A DNA stretch of 38,927 nucleotides from Eubacteriales bacterium (lineage in GTDB: Bacteria > Bacillota > Clostridia > Oscillospirales > Butyricicoccaceae). Positions 1 through 7,425 of this stretch are shown here, piece by piece. The notes under the pieces are model-generated. The model worked only from the letters and a program-made list of their open reading frames with translations, searched no databases and was not told the DNA's origin. A program made the translations under genes and the position numbers. Every line of letters starts with the position of its first letter. Within the stretch, counting starts at the first letter, position 1. The stretch covers positions 1-38,927 of the forward strand of contig JAUNWG010000016.1 of the NCBI GenBank assembly GCA_030540435.1, in the 5' to 3' direction.

Positions 1-39
1 ATCTCCCGGCACCGCAAAACCCTCTTTTGGAGGTGGACT

Positions 40-1251
40 ATGAATCGAAATACCGTCCAAACAATCTTTATAATTTCCCTTGTGTATTCTGCGGCGTACG
101 CCCTGACACTTTCCAAAGGTATCTTTTACAATGAACTGCTGCAAGGATTTTATGTGTCGAATTTCCAATTTGGTCAACTATTCAGTGTCTTAGGACTTTG
201 TTCCATGGGCGCTTATCTGTGTTCGGCATGGTTTGCCACACACTTTTCGCCTAGAACAATCGTCTTAGGCTCGCTTGTCATCAATACCGCTGTTCCGGCA
301 ATCCTTAGCACAATCCCGCCTTATGGTATCATGCTGCTTTGCTTTGGCGTGATGGGATTTACCAATGGGATCTTTTATCCGACTTCTGTTTCCGTCCTAC
401 GGCTTTCGGTTCCGCTGACAAAACAGGGGCAGGCGTTTGGACTCAATTACATCTTTATCAGCCTTACGGGAATGCTGATTACAATTATCGGCTATATCGC
501 CATTCTGTTTGGACGGACATCGGAAAATAAGATACAGATTCTCCTTATCTTGTTTGCTGTCTCCAATGCAGTTTCTCTGCTTCTGGCATTTCTCAAAATT
601 CATCCCGATCCCGTAGAAAACGCTTCCACACCGCACAATCTGCATGCCACCTTGCTCCAGCTCATCCGCAATCCCAAAGTCTGGGCCGTCATTTTTATTG
701 TCTTTGTCAACTACATCGACTATAGTACACTCAATTATACACAGCCGTATCTTTCCAACGAATTTGGCTTGCCGCCGTTGGTGGAAAACCTGATTACACT
801 CGTTCGCATGTATTTCATCGTCGGCTTGGCAGCTCCACTCGCCGGCACGATCACAGACCGATACCGTTCCTCTGTTATTCTAATCCGTGCGGTATTCTTA
901 CTATATTCTGTAGCGACACTGGCAACTGCTTTGCATGCCCAGATTTCAACAGCACTTGTCGTCCTTCTGATTCTTATCATGTGCCTGACTGCAAACATGG
1001 CAAAAAGTATGTCGTTGATTACAATTTCGGAAATCGGGCTAGATCAATACGCAATTACAATTGCCCTGTGTATGATCTCTTTCCTCAGTTTTTCGCCTGA
1101 TGCGTTTTATTACAGTATCTGCGGATGGATTCTGGACCAGTTCCCCTCCTCCGGCTATCAATACATTTTTTCTTTTACAGCCATTTTGACGCTCATAGGC
1201 TTTCTCGTATGCTCTTGGCTGCATCGACAAGGAGCCAAGCGCTCGTTTTGA
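40..1251 (+). CDS. MFS transporter
   Basis: This 403-residue protein is almost entirely hydrophobic, with about 12 predicted membrane segments in two halves separated by a more polar stretch near residues 185-205. That is the size and layout of the major facilitator superfamily. The N-terminal half has a substrate-path look (FGQLFSVLGLCSMGAYLCSA) and the C-terminal half a loop of the type GTITDRYRSS resembling the MFS A-like motif. The ATG follows a good ribosome site (GGAGGTG, 7 nt upstream), so the start is secure. The substrate cannot be read from sequence. It ends against a strong hairpin shared with the convergent GlpP-like gene; a link to glycerol phosphate metabolism is only a guess from that neighbour. 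Confidence 0.85.
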   Translation: MNRNTVQTIFIISLVYSAAYALTLSKGIFYNELLQGFYVSNFQFGQLFSVLGLCSMGAYLCSAWFATHFSPRTIVLGSLVINTAVPAILSTIPPYGIMLLCFGVMGFTNGIFYPTSVSVLRLSVPLTKQGQAFGLNYIFISLTGMLITIIGYIAILFGRTSENKIQILLILFAVSNAVSLLLAFLKIHPDPVENASTPHNLHATLLQLIRNPKVWAVIFIVFVNYIDYSTLNYTQPYLSNEFGLPPLVENLITLVRMYFIVGLAAPLAGTITDRYRSSVILIRAVFLLYSVATLATALHAQISTALVVLLILIMCLTANMAKSMSLITISEIGLDQYAITIALCMISFLSFSPDAFYYSICGWILDQFPSSGYQYIFSFTAILTLIGFLVCSWLHRQGAKRSF

Positions 1252-1270
1252 CAATAAAACGCAGATAGAA

Positions 1271-1316
1271 AGAGCAGCTTCCTGCAATAGATTGCAGGAA
1301 GCTGCTCTATTTCGCT
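1271..1316. terminator. Bidirectional terminator between the MFS gene and glpP
   Basis: A perfect 18-bp inverted repeat (1271-1288 and 1291-1308) with a 2-nt loop lies between two convergent stop codons and is flanked by T-rich sequence on the plus side and a short T run on the minus side. It can terminate both transcripts. Confidence 0.85.
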
Positions 1317-1325
1317 TTTCTATCA

Positions 1326-1904
1326 TCAGCAATTCCAAAGTGATCGATTAGATGTTGCTACTGCCGCCGCCCCGGCAGACAGCGCACTCATAATATCCTC
1401 CTTGTCCTGCGAAAGACCGCTCGCAACAACAGGCTTATGAATGGCTTCTGCCAAATATTTCATGACCTTGGACAATCCTGCCGGCATGAATTCAACAACA
1501 TCCGGATTGTCTGTCTTAACATGCCGTTCGATATTGGCATAAGTAAAACCATCCATCATATAAAAGCGCTGTATTGTAAACAGCCCCAATTCTCTTGCGC
1601 GGCGGATCAGCGGTGATTTCATGCTGATAATCCCATCTGCTTTTGTATACTTTTTAATGAAATCAACACTGATTTCCTTTGGCGAAAGGCCCATAATCAA
1701 ATCAACATGAACAATTGCAATTTTCCCCATCTGTTTTACGCGATCCACAATATCAGCAATTGTACAAATATTTCCGTATAAAATATATACAAGCTCACTT
1801 TCCGATTCCGGCAAATGCTCCAGCCATTCATCGTTCTTTACCTCTGGAATAACAGGACAAAGTTCAACTGCTTCAATAAAATAGTTGCTCGTCAGTCTTC
1901 CCAT
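1326..1904 (-). CDS. glpP: GlpP-type glycerol-3-phosphate-responsive antiterminator
   Basis: The 192-residue product matches the GlpP family along its length: an N-terminal conserved patch (VELCPVIPEVKND), a TIM-barrel-like fold with VHVDLIMGLSPKE, ADGIISMKSPLIRRARELGL, MMDGFTYANIERHV and a phosphate-loop end VVASGLSQDKEDIMSALSAG. GlpP proteins bind glycerol-3-phosphate and leader mRNA to prevent early termination of glp genes. The start chosen (1904) has GAGGTG 6 nt upstream; a longer reading from 1982 would begin inside the promoter and is rejected. No glpF, glpK or glpD is in the window, so its target is elsewhere. Function is from family resemblance. Confidence 0.85.
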   Translation of the reverse strand: MGRLTSNYFIEAVELCPVIPEVKNDEWLEHLPESESELVYILYGNICTIADIVDRVKQMGKIAIVHVDLIMGLSPKEISVDFIKKYTKADGIISMKSPLIRRARELGLFTIQRFYMMDGFTYANIERHVKTDNPDVVEFMPAGLSKVMKYLAEAIHKPVVASGLSQDKEDIMSALSAGAAAVATSNRSLWNC

Positions 1905-1953
1905 CTTAATCACCTCTTGCCATCGCACAATACAGCGTCTTAACAATGTTCTA

Positions 1954-1982
1954 ATTGTACACGACAAGCCATTTTTTGTCAA
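1954..1982 (-). promoter_or_regulatory. Promoter of glpP
   Basis: On the minus strand TTGACA (1982-1977), a 17-bp spacer and TACAAT (1959-1954) form a near-consensus sigma-A promoter about 50 nt upstream of the GAGGTG ribosome site. Confidence 0.75.
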
Positions 1983-2026
1983 TATTTTTATGCACTTTAT
2001 CCATTTCTGAAAAATTCTGACTTAAT

Positions 2027-2176
2027 TCACATATTACGGATTGCCAAACCATTATAAATTTCCATCTGGGTGGGCACGGACAGTTCCCCGTAGGAAATGC
2101 CACAGGGACGGACATTTCCCCCAGCTCCTCCTTGTTGCCGTTGACCTGTGCAGTGCCAAATAGAAAACGATTTATA
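2027..2176 (-). other. Unidentified decayed coding stretch
   Basis: Directly after the histidinol-phosphatase remnant, minus-strand reading frames continue to look coding but are broken. One frame ends with ISYGELSVPTQMEIYNGLAI and a TGA at 2029-2027; a second frame over the same DNA reads GTAQVNGNKEELGEMSVPVA. No start codon with a ribosome site is present and I do not recognise the family. It may be part of the same dying gene or of another one. The rest of the gap between glpP and dsdA holds nothing else I can support. Confidence 0.3.
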
Positions 2177-2364
2177 TCATATATCCAATACATAGTGATT
2201 TTCCTCTGTGTCAAACTCAAAAGCCTGTGGTTCTGGGAATGCATAATCGATGTGCTCCGTCAGCATGACACCGATCCCGCTCTGCCGCTGTTTTCTCAGA
2301 ACCTCTGCAACTCCATGCGGCCGTCTGTGGAAAACAACGCGGTATGCATATGCGTATCAAACAT
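2177..2364 (-). pseudogene. Remnant of a PHP-family histidinol-phosphatase
   Basis: An ATG at 2364 overlaps the dsdA stop (ATGTTTGA) and opens MFDTHMHTALFSTDGRM, the N-terminal metal-binding HxH signature of PHP histidinol phosphatases. The frame then hits a stop; one frame over, the sequence continues as GVAEVLRKQRQSGIGVMLTE and HIDYAFPEPQAFEFDTEE, the next conserved block of the same family, and ends at TGA 2179-2177. The two halves join if one base is restored near 2320. Only about 60 of the roughly 260 residues remain, so this is a frameshifted, 3'-truncated pseudogene. The overlap with dsdA suggests the intact ancestor was translationally coupled to it. Confidence 0.7.
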
Positions 2365-3712
2365 ATCCGCCATCCTGCTCCAAAGCTGCCGCCGCATTTA
2401 GATACACTTCGCGGATTTCCTGCGGTACAAGGCTCCCTCCTGTCGCCCATACGATATGTACTGCATGCTCCATCCGGGAAAGCAGGTCATGTTCTTCCAG
2501 ATACCGCTTCGTTTCAGGTTCGCTGTTTATGCAAACAGCTCCCTGAAACGCTGCACACGCGCTCGGTTCCAGAAAAATATGCTCGGTTTCCATCAGATCC
2601 TTCATATAGCGGTACAGCTTTGCATCCTCAACCGTAAATTCGCCGCTCAGCATGGTTCTCATGATACCGCCGACAAATGCAGATGGTCTGCCCACGGCGA
2701 GTCCATCCGCCTGTGTTTCTCCACTCAGTCCAATATCCTGTACAGAAATTGCATTGTCCAGACCGGTTGCCATCCCCAGCAGCATACAGGGAGCCTGCAC
2801 CGGCTCGACAAAGAAGCAATGTACGTGATCGCCGAACACCTGCTTCAATCCAAAGCTGATTCCACCAGGAGCGCCGCCGACGCCACATGGAATGTACACA
2901 AACAACGGACGCTCCGCATCGACCGTGATTTTCAACTCCTCCAGCTGTTTTTTCAGGCGCTTTCCAGCGACTGCATAGCCCAAGAACAGGTTTCTGGAAT
3001 TCTCATCATCGACAAAGTAACTCTTGGGATCAAGATCAGAAAGGGCTCTGCCGTTTTTTACCGCTTCTCCATAATCGCCCTGATACTCCCGCACATCGAC
3101 ACCGTAACGTCGCAGCAAATCCTTTTTCCATTGCTTGGCATCCGCCGACATATGCACGACAACATGATATCCAAGCACGGCACTGATGATGCCAATACTC
3201 AGGCCAAGATTCCCGGTAGAGCCGACCTGTATGGTATACTGCCCGAAAAACTGTTTCTTCTCCGGGTCCCCGAGTCTGTCGTAGCTCTCACCCTGCCCCA
3301 GCAGCTGATGTTCTACGACAAGATCCTCTGTATGCTTGAGCACTTCATAGATCCCACCGCGCGCCTTGACTGATCCCGCGATGGCAAGATGGCTGTCCTC
3401 CTTCAGCAGGAGCCTGCCGACCAGACTGCTTCCGTAATTCTGACGGAAACGTTTCTTCATCGCGCTGATTTCCACCAGCGGGGATTCAATCAGACCGTTC
3501 TGCGGCTGCGTCTCCGGAAAATACCTCTGAATCAGCGGCGCAAAACGGAGCAACCGCGCTTCTGCTTCATCAATATCATCTTGTCCCAGCTCACAGCCGC
3601 GCATGCTTTCCGCCATGCAGGTTTTCTCCGAATTCACCCAAGCGACCTCCTGTGCCTGTCTGACCAATTCTAGAACGGGAGCTTTACGGATCAATGCCTC
3701 CAAGTTTTCCAT
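2357..3712 (-). CDS. dsdA: D-serine ammonia-lyase (D-serine dehydratase)
   Basis: This 451-residue PLP enzyme converts D-serine to pyruvate and ammonia in the cytoplasm. It shows the DsdA signatures: the PLP lysine in AGSVKARGGIYEVL, the phosphate-binding loop QVGSTGNLGLSIG, the glycine-rich IPCGVGGAPGGI and the late motifs FVEPVQAPCMLLGM and FLEPSACAAFQGAV. Length fits the DsdA family (about 440). Start 3712 is preferred over 3730 because GGAGGA sits 6 nt before it; the longer start would place the ribosome site inside the gene. A small upstream reading frame overlaps its first codons and a dead PHP gene follows it. No DsdC-like regulator is adjacent. Confidence 0.93.
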   Translation of the reverse strand: MENLEALIRKAPVLELVRQAQEVAWVNSEKTCMAESMRGCELGQDDIDEAEARLLRFAPLIQRYFPETQPQNGLIESPLVEISAMKKRFRQNYGSSLVGRLLLKEDSHLAIAGSVKARGGIYEVLKHTEDLVVEHQLLGQGESYDRLGDPEKKQFFGQYTIQVGSTGNLGLSIGIISAVLGYHVVVHMSADAKQWKKDLLRRYGVDVREYQGDYGEAVKNGRALSDLDPKSYFVDDENSRNLFLGYAVAGKRLKKQLEELKITVDAERPLFVYIPCGVGGAPGGISFGLKQVFGDHVHCFFVEPVQAPCMLLGMATGLDNAISVQDIGLSGETQADGLAVGRPSAFVGGIMRTMLSGEFTVEDAKLYRYMKDLMETEHIFLEPSACAAFQGAVCINSEPETKRYLEEHDLLSRMEHAVHIVWATGGSLVPQEIREVYLNAAAALEQDGGYV

Positions 3713-3809
3713 GCTTTTTCCTCCATACAATCGTAAACATAAACTTCTGAATCATCCCTGCGGCGGCGATGGACGTAATGCCGTTACCATCAAATGCTAG
3801 GCACCACAT
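3684..3809 (-). CDS. Candidate 41-codon upstream ORF overlapping the dsdA start
   Basis: A short reading frame begins with ATG at 3809, preceded by AGGGG at a normal distance, and reads AFDGNGITSIAAAGMIQKF before ending 29 nt inside dsdA. The dsdA ribosome site lies within it, so it could couple translation to dsdA; alternatively it is the last piece of a lost membrane-protein gene, because the sequence looks like a transporter C-terminus. Its own ribosome site is buried in the 12-bp hairpin at 3810-3835. No family recognised. Confidence 0.3.
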   Translation of the reverse strand: MWCLAFDGNGITSIAAAGMIQKFMFTIVWRKKHGKLGGIDP

Positions 3810-3835
3810 CAAGTCCCCTTTTCAAAGGGGACTTG
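3810..3835. repeat. Perfect 12-bp hairpin between the ABC operon and dsdA
   Basis: CAAGTCCCCTTT (3810-3821) and its exact complement (3824-3835) are separated by 2 nt. No T run follows on either strand, so it is not a classical terminator. On the minus strand it contains the AGGGG that would serve the small ORF in front of dsdA, and it also lies downstream of the ABC permease stop. Confidence 0.6.
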
Positions 3836-3877
3836 ACAGACCATTATTTGACTTACCGCACACGGTGCTCCTTCTTC

Positions 3878-4510
3878 TCAATATTCCTTTTTGGCCTGGA
3901 TACGAATGGAAGCCGAAATAGATACCGGAAGCAATACAGCTGCTACGCCTGCCATAAATAGCGTCGAAGTATATACTGTAACCAGTCTTTCCCATTCATA
4001 GGCTATTGAGCCAATTCCACACAGAGCGCCAAAGAAAATCAAAAACAACAGTAACATGATGATTCTGCCGCGTTCTGAACCGAACCGGTACATGACCGGA
4101 ATCATGATTTCCAAATACAACACCGCAACGATAACACACTGTACCAGAGACAACAGCCAATCAGTCATTGCCAATTCCATCGTCCCCGCAACCCCAGAAA
4201 TCGCTCCTAAAGCTAGGCTTGCGATAATGCCAACTGCCATACAGATACCCAACATCCCATAACGTGCCAGCACGATCTGGCTGTTTGATACCGGCAGCGC
4301 CGCCTTATATCTATTCCAATGATCTGCCTCCTCATAGCTGAATGCAGCAATGCCAAATATCGCGGAGATAAAAACGACAATATAAGAAAACAGATTTCCA
4401 TCACTGCTAAAAACATTTAGAACTGCCAACAAGATCAGATACAGCGCAACAAAGGCGCCCTTTATACCGCTGCAAATCTGCATCAGGTCATATTTCATCA
4501 ACCCTCTCAT
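3878..4510 (-). CDS. ABC-2 type transporter permease subunit
   Basis: This 210-residue protein has six hydrophobic segments (around residues 15-35, 38-58, 85-110, 120-142, 150-170 and 180-202) with a short cytoplasmic N-terminus beginning MRGLMKYDLMQI. This matches the membrane subunit of GntR/YtrA-linked ABC-2 exporters. Its ATG overlaps the stop of the ATPase gene by 4 nt (ATGA), which implies coupled translation and a two-component transporter. The conserved NSQIVLARYGML after segment 2 resembles the coupling region of such permeases. Substrate unknown; related systems respond to cell-wall-active peptides. Confidence 0.82.
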   Translation of the reverse strand: MRGLMKYDLMQICSGIKGAFVALYLILLAVLNVFSSDGNLFSYIVVFISAIFGIAAFSYEEADHWNRYKAALPVSNSQIVLARYGMLGICMAVGIIASLALGAISGVAGTMELAMTDWLLSLVQCVIVAVLYLEIMIPVMYRFGSERGRIIMLLLFLIFFGALCGIGSIAYEWERLVTVYTSTLFMAGVAAVLLPVSISASIRIQAKKEY

Positions 4511-5355
4511 TTCCGTACACCACCTTCCAACAAAACGAGAATCCGCTCAATATCTGTCTGGTCACACACAAGCTGTGGATATTTCCGTATGATTTTATTC
4601 CTATCCCGGCACAGCGCTTCAAACGAATAGGCATTTTTACGCAGTCCAAGAATATCAGTCCTATCGACCTGTTCCAGTGCTTCCGGACTACCCTTCAAAA
4701 TGCAATAGGTGTTCAAAAGGGCATCCTTATCCTCATCCATCCTGACCTCGCCATTTGACAGAAATATGATCTGATCGGCAACCCGGTCAAGGTCTGTGGT
4801 GATATGCGTGGACAATAGAACGGTATGCGTGCCATCCTCGACAAATTCCTGCAAATCATCCAAAATCTCCTCACGCGCTACCGGATCAAGACCGCCCGTC
4901 GGCTCATCCAGAAGCAGCAGCTTTGGGTTGTGTGCCAATGCTGCGGCAATAGACAGCTTCTGCTTCATACCGCGGGAAAATGTTTTACATTTCTTATCCT
5001 TTGGCAATCCATACTTTTCGCAAAGCCCGAAAAATACATCTGTAGACCAATTTTGGTAAATCGAACGAAGTACAGAATCGAGCTGGTTTAGCTTGAGCAA
5101 TCCACTAAAACAGCATTCGTCATACACAACACCGACCTCCTGCATAATATCTGTACTTCTCTCCTGTCCCAAAATACGGATCTCACCGCTGTCAGGCCGT
5201 ACTGCCCCCAGTACGCTCTTGATCGTGGTTGTTTTTCCGGTACCGTTTCGTCCGACCAAACCGGTGATCGTTCCCATTGGCAGGGAAAAGCTGACATTTT
5301 TGAGTGAGAAATCCATGTACTGCTTGCAAAGCCCCTTTACTTCCAAAGCGTTCAT
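4507..5355 (-). CDS. ABC transporter ATP-binding protein
   Basis: A 282-residue ATPase with all the required motifs: Walker A GRNGTGKTTTIK (about 36-47), Q-loop region, signature FSRGMKQKLSIAAA (about 132-145), Walker B LLLLDEPTGGLDP (about 153-165) and the H-loop STHI. The last 80 residues form the C-terminal extension typical of the CcmA/YtrB drug-exporter group. The start overlaps the stop of the GntR gene by 4 nt (ATGA), so regulator, ATPase and permease are one transcript. It powers the neighbouring permease; the substrate is not evident. Confidence 0.92.
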   Translation of the reverse strand: MNALEVKGLCKQYMDFSLKNVSFSLPMGTITGLVGRNGTGKTTTIKSVLGAVRPDSGEIRILGQERSTDIMQEVGVVYDECCFSGLLKLNQLDSVLRSIYQNWSTDVFFGLCEKYGLPKDKKCKTFSRGMKQKLSIAAALAHNPKLLLLDEPTGGLDPVAREEILDDLQEFVEDGTHTVLLSTHITTDLDRVADQIIFLSNGEVRMDEDKDALLNTYCILKGSPEALEQVDRTDILGLRKNAYSFEALCRDRNKIIRKYPQLVCDQTDIERILVLLEGGVRK

Positions 5356-5732
5356 ATGTCTCCACCTCCAAATAATTCATGCAGACTTTCCATCAGTTCA
5401 TTTTCCTGAATGCCTGCAGCTTTCGCAATTTCTACCGCTTCCAATAGCTTTTCTTCCGCACGCCGGAGCTGTTCCTCGCGGATGACCTCACGATTGGAAT
5501 TTGCAACGTAGGTGCCGCGTCCCTGTACAGTTTCTACAAAGCCATCCCGCTCCAGCTCCTCATACGCCCGCTTGGTCGTGATAACGCTCACGCGTAAGTC
5601 TTTTGCCAGCGTACGGATTGACGGCATCTGCTGTCCGGCTTCCAGTTCACCGGTGATGATACTCGCCTTGATCTGCTCGGCAATCTGCTCGTAGATCGGT
5701 TTGCCACTGGCGTTTGACAATATGATCGCCAC
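5352..5732 (-). CDS. GntR-family (YtrA-type) transcriptional regulator
   Basis: This 126-residue protein starts at GTG 5732, with GAGGAGG 8 nt upstream; the longer reading frame to 5855 would run through the promoter and operator. It has an N-terminal winged helix (PIYEQIAEQIKASIITGEL, then MPSIRTLAKDLRVSVITTKR, then DGFVETVQGRGTYVA) and only a short C-terminal tail of about 45 residues, the layout of the YtrA subfamily. These proteins repress their own ABC-transporter operon. Its gene is the first of the operon and the palindrome just upstream overlaps the -10 box, so autoregulation is likely. Confidence 0.9.
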   Translation of the reverse strand: MAIILSNASGKPIYEQIAEQIKASIITGELEAGQQMPSIRTLAKDLRVSVITTKRAYEELERDGFVETVQGRGTYVANSNREVIREEQLRRAEEKLLEAVEIAKAAGIQENELMESLHELFGGGDI

Positions 5733-5746
5733 GCTATCGCCTCCTC

Positions 5747-5783
5747 GTATATACTGTTTATATCTTATATATACAGTATATAC
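5747..5783 (-). promoter_or_regulatory. YtrA-type operator
   Basis: Exact inverted repeat GTATATACTGT (5747-5757) and ACAGTATATAC (5773-5783) with a 15-bp spacer. The distal half overlaps the -10 box TATACT (5780-5775) and the proximal half ends next to the GntR ribosome site, so a bound dimer would block transcription. It is the natural binding site for the GntR protein encoded immediately downstream. Confidence 0.75.
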
Positions 5784-5803
5784 GAAATATACACAGCTGT
5801 CAA
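5775..5803 (-). promoter_or_regulatory. Promoter of the GntR-ABC operon
   Basis: Minus-strand TTGACA (5803-5798), 17-bp spacer and TATACT (5780-5775), both near-consensus, partly overlapped by the operator. Confidence 0.8.
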
Positions 5804-5822
5804 GCCAAATCTGCTGCAGGGG

Positions 5823-5857
5823 CAAAAAAATATGACTGCACCGAAATGCAGCCATAT
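5823..5857 (-). terminator. Terminator of the coaX transcript
   Basis: On the minus strand an 11-bp stem with one mismatch and a 6-nt loop is followed by seven Ts, 15 nt after the coaX stop. It separates coaX from the GntR operon promoter. Confidence 0.8.
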
Positions 5858-5871
5858 ATCGCTATCATCTG

Positions 5872-6648
5872 TTATTTTTTGCGGTTTTTTATCCAGATGC
5901 GGTGCAAACCATACAGCACCATATCATCCATCCGGCATACCTGCTCATGCAGATAATCTGCTGCCAGTGACGCATCCGTACCAGTGAGATATACTGTCAA
6001 GTCGTCGCCCAGTTGTTCCCGGCAGCGAGCGATCATGCCATCTATCATACTCGCCGCACCATTGAGCACACCAGATGCCATCGCATCCACCGTGTTTTTC
6101 CCCAGCAGCCTACAATTGGAACGGCTCAGGCTGATGGACGGCAGCTGTGCCGCTTTTTCATGCAGGGCGTCCAGACCGATATGCACGCCGGGTGCAATAA
6201 TTGAGCCAACCAATACCCCGCGCTTATCCAGCGCTGTGAACGTGACAGCAGTATTCATATCAATGACTAGCGCCGGAAGCCTGCCCTGCGCTGCCGCTTC
6301 CACCGCTACACAAACAAGATCGCTGCCCAATGCGCGCGGGTTATCAATCTGAATACTCAATCCGGTCTTAACGCCAGAAGCAACATTAACCGCTTCGCAG
6401 CCGCACAGAATTCGCACTGCGTCGTACAGTACCATACTGAGCGACGGCACGACCGAGCACAGCACGGCTCCATAGATTTCCGATGCCGCATAACCGCGCA
6501 GGCGCAGCACACTGTCGATCTCGCACGCATACTGGTCTGCCGTGTGCTCCGGCTCGGCAGCAATCCGCGCCACCATCCGCAGTCCTCCCGCGTTGTCGAA
6601 GCATCCCAGCGCAATGGCTGAATTTTGTACATTGATTGCAAGCAGCAT
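5872..6648 (-). CDS. coaX: Type III pantothenate kinase homologue (divergent active site)
   Basis: The 258-residue product follows CoaX from end to end: an ASKHA-type N-terminus MLLAINVQNSAIALGCFD, CSVVPSLSMVL, SGVKTGLSIQIDNPRALGSD, LPALVIDMNTAVTFTAL, GSIIAPGVHIGLDAL and YLTGTDASLAADYL. CoaX phosphorylates pantothenate, the first step of CoA synthesis. Two of the three conserved acidic positions are present (Asp110, Asp130), but the first is Asn6, the DVGNTN motif is NVQNSA, and the usual GT of DFGTATT is NT. It may therefore have altered nucleotide use, low activity or a non-catalytic role. It shares a transcript with the membrane-protein gene 42 nt upstream. Family assignment is strong; activity is uncertain. 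Confidence 0.82.
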   Translation of the reverse strand: MLLAINVQNSAIALGCFDNAGGLRMVARIAAEPEHTADQYACEIDSVLRLRGYAASEIYGAVLCSVVPSLSMVLYDAVRILCGCEAVNVASGVKTGLSIQIDNPRALGSDLVCVAVEAAAQGRLPALVIDMNTAVTFTALDKRGVLVGSIIAPGVHIGLDALHEKAAQLPSISLSRSNCRLLGKNTVDAMASGVLNGAASMIDGMIARCREQLGDDLTVYLTGTDASLAADYLHEQVCRMDDMVLYGLHRIWIKNRKK

Positions 6649-6690
6649 GTTGTCCTGTCCCCTTCTGGTTGTCCTTATAATTGTATTATA

Positions 6691-7128
6691 TTATATGCTG
6701 ATTCTGCGCTGCTTGCAAGCCGGTAACGCATCTATTTCGTCAGATGGCTTGCGCATGACAACAAGATTGTCCGCAATGCGCATCAATGGCGCACTCAGGA
6801 AGAACCAAATGGCGCTGTACCGGATACATACCTGCCCTGCGATATTGAATAACTCATTGGAATAATCCCAAACCTGCATGTGCAGTCCCAAATTAAAAAT
6901 ACAGCCAAACAAAAATTCTACGCTGGTAATCGCCGCTGCCCCGGCCGCGCAGCGCAGTGCAATATGCCGTCCATGCATCCGGTCAGAAATGCGCCCCAGC
7001 AGTCCAAAGCAAATGCCGCCTGCCAGCGCCATCGACCAGTGTGACCATCCACGCCACAAAAACTCTAAAAATGGATATCCCCAGCATCCAAAAGAAACCA
7101 AGATCGCTGTCTTTTCCGCTTGTCTCAC
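6691..7128 (-). CDS. Small integral membrane protein, putative ABC-permease-like family (CmpB/DUF1113 type)
   Basis: The 145-residue protein has about four membrane segments. Its pattern FLWRGWSHWSMALAGGICFG, then VWDYSNELFNIAGQVC and SAIWFFLSAP, is that of the small membrane family often labelled putative ABC transporter permease, whose role is not known. The start is a GTG at 7128 with GGGTGA upstream; an in-frame stop just before it excludes a longer form. It is the first gene of a probable two-gene operon with the coaX homologue. Confidence 0.65.
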   Translation of the reverse strand: MRQAEKTAILVSFGCWGYPFLEFLWRGWSHWSMALAGGICFGLLGRISDRMHGRHIALRCAAGAAAITSVEFLFGCIFNLGLHMQVWDYSNELFNIAGQVCIRYSAIWFFLSAPLMRIADNLVVMRKPSDEIDALPACKQRRISI

Positions 7129-7212
7129 AGTTCATCACCCACATGCAGTGTGCGCGAAATCATATCAGAATATACGGTTGATTTTTGGATATGCTAACTG
7201 TGGTGATTTTTT

Positions 7213-7350
7213 ATGAAAAAACAATATCATCTCGGTGCGCAAAGTCATCGTCTTGGCGGTCTGTTAATCCATCCGCGTTACTGCTCCTGGAGAAAAGCTA
7301 TGCTCCGCAAATACCGATATGGTTCCATTATTCAACAAAAACATACCTAA
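7213..7350 (+). CDS. Candidate 45-residue basic small protein
   Basis: An ATG with a weak GGTGA ribosome site opens a 45-codon frame reading KKQYHLGAQSHRLGGLLIHP and CSWRKAMLRKYRYGSIIQQK. It is strongly basic (10 Lys/Arg, 4 His), has no membrane segment and ends 75 nt before hydF. No family recognised. It may be a small protein, a leader or a chance frame; the absence of a strong ribosome site keeps confidence low. Confidence 0.3.
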   Translation: MKKQYHLGAQSHRLGGLLIHPRYCSWRKAMLRKYRYGSIIQQKHT

Positions 7351-7425
7351 TATGTGTACTTTACGGGGCTTCGCGTCTGTTGTATAATAATTGCATAATA
7401 ATATAATAAAATTGAGGTGACTGCT

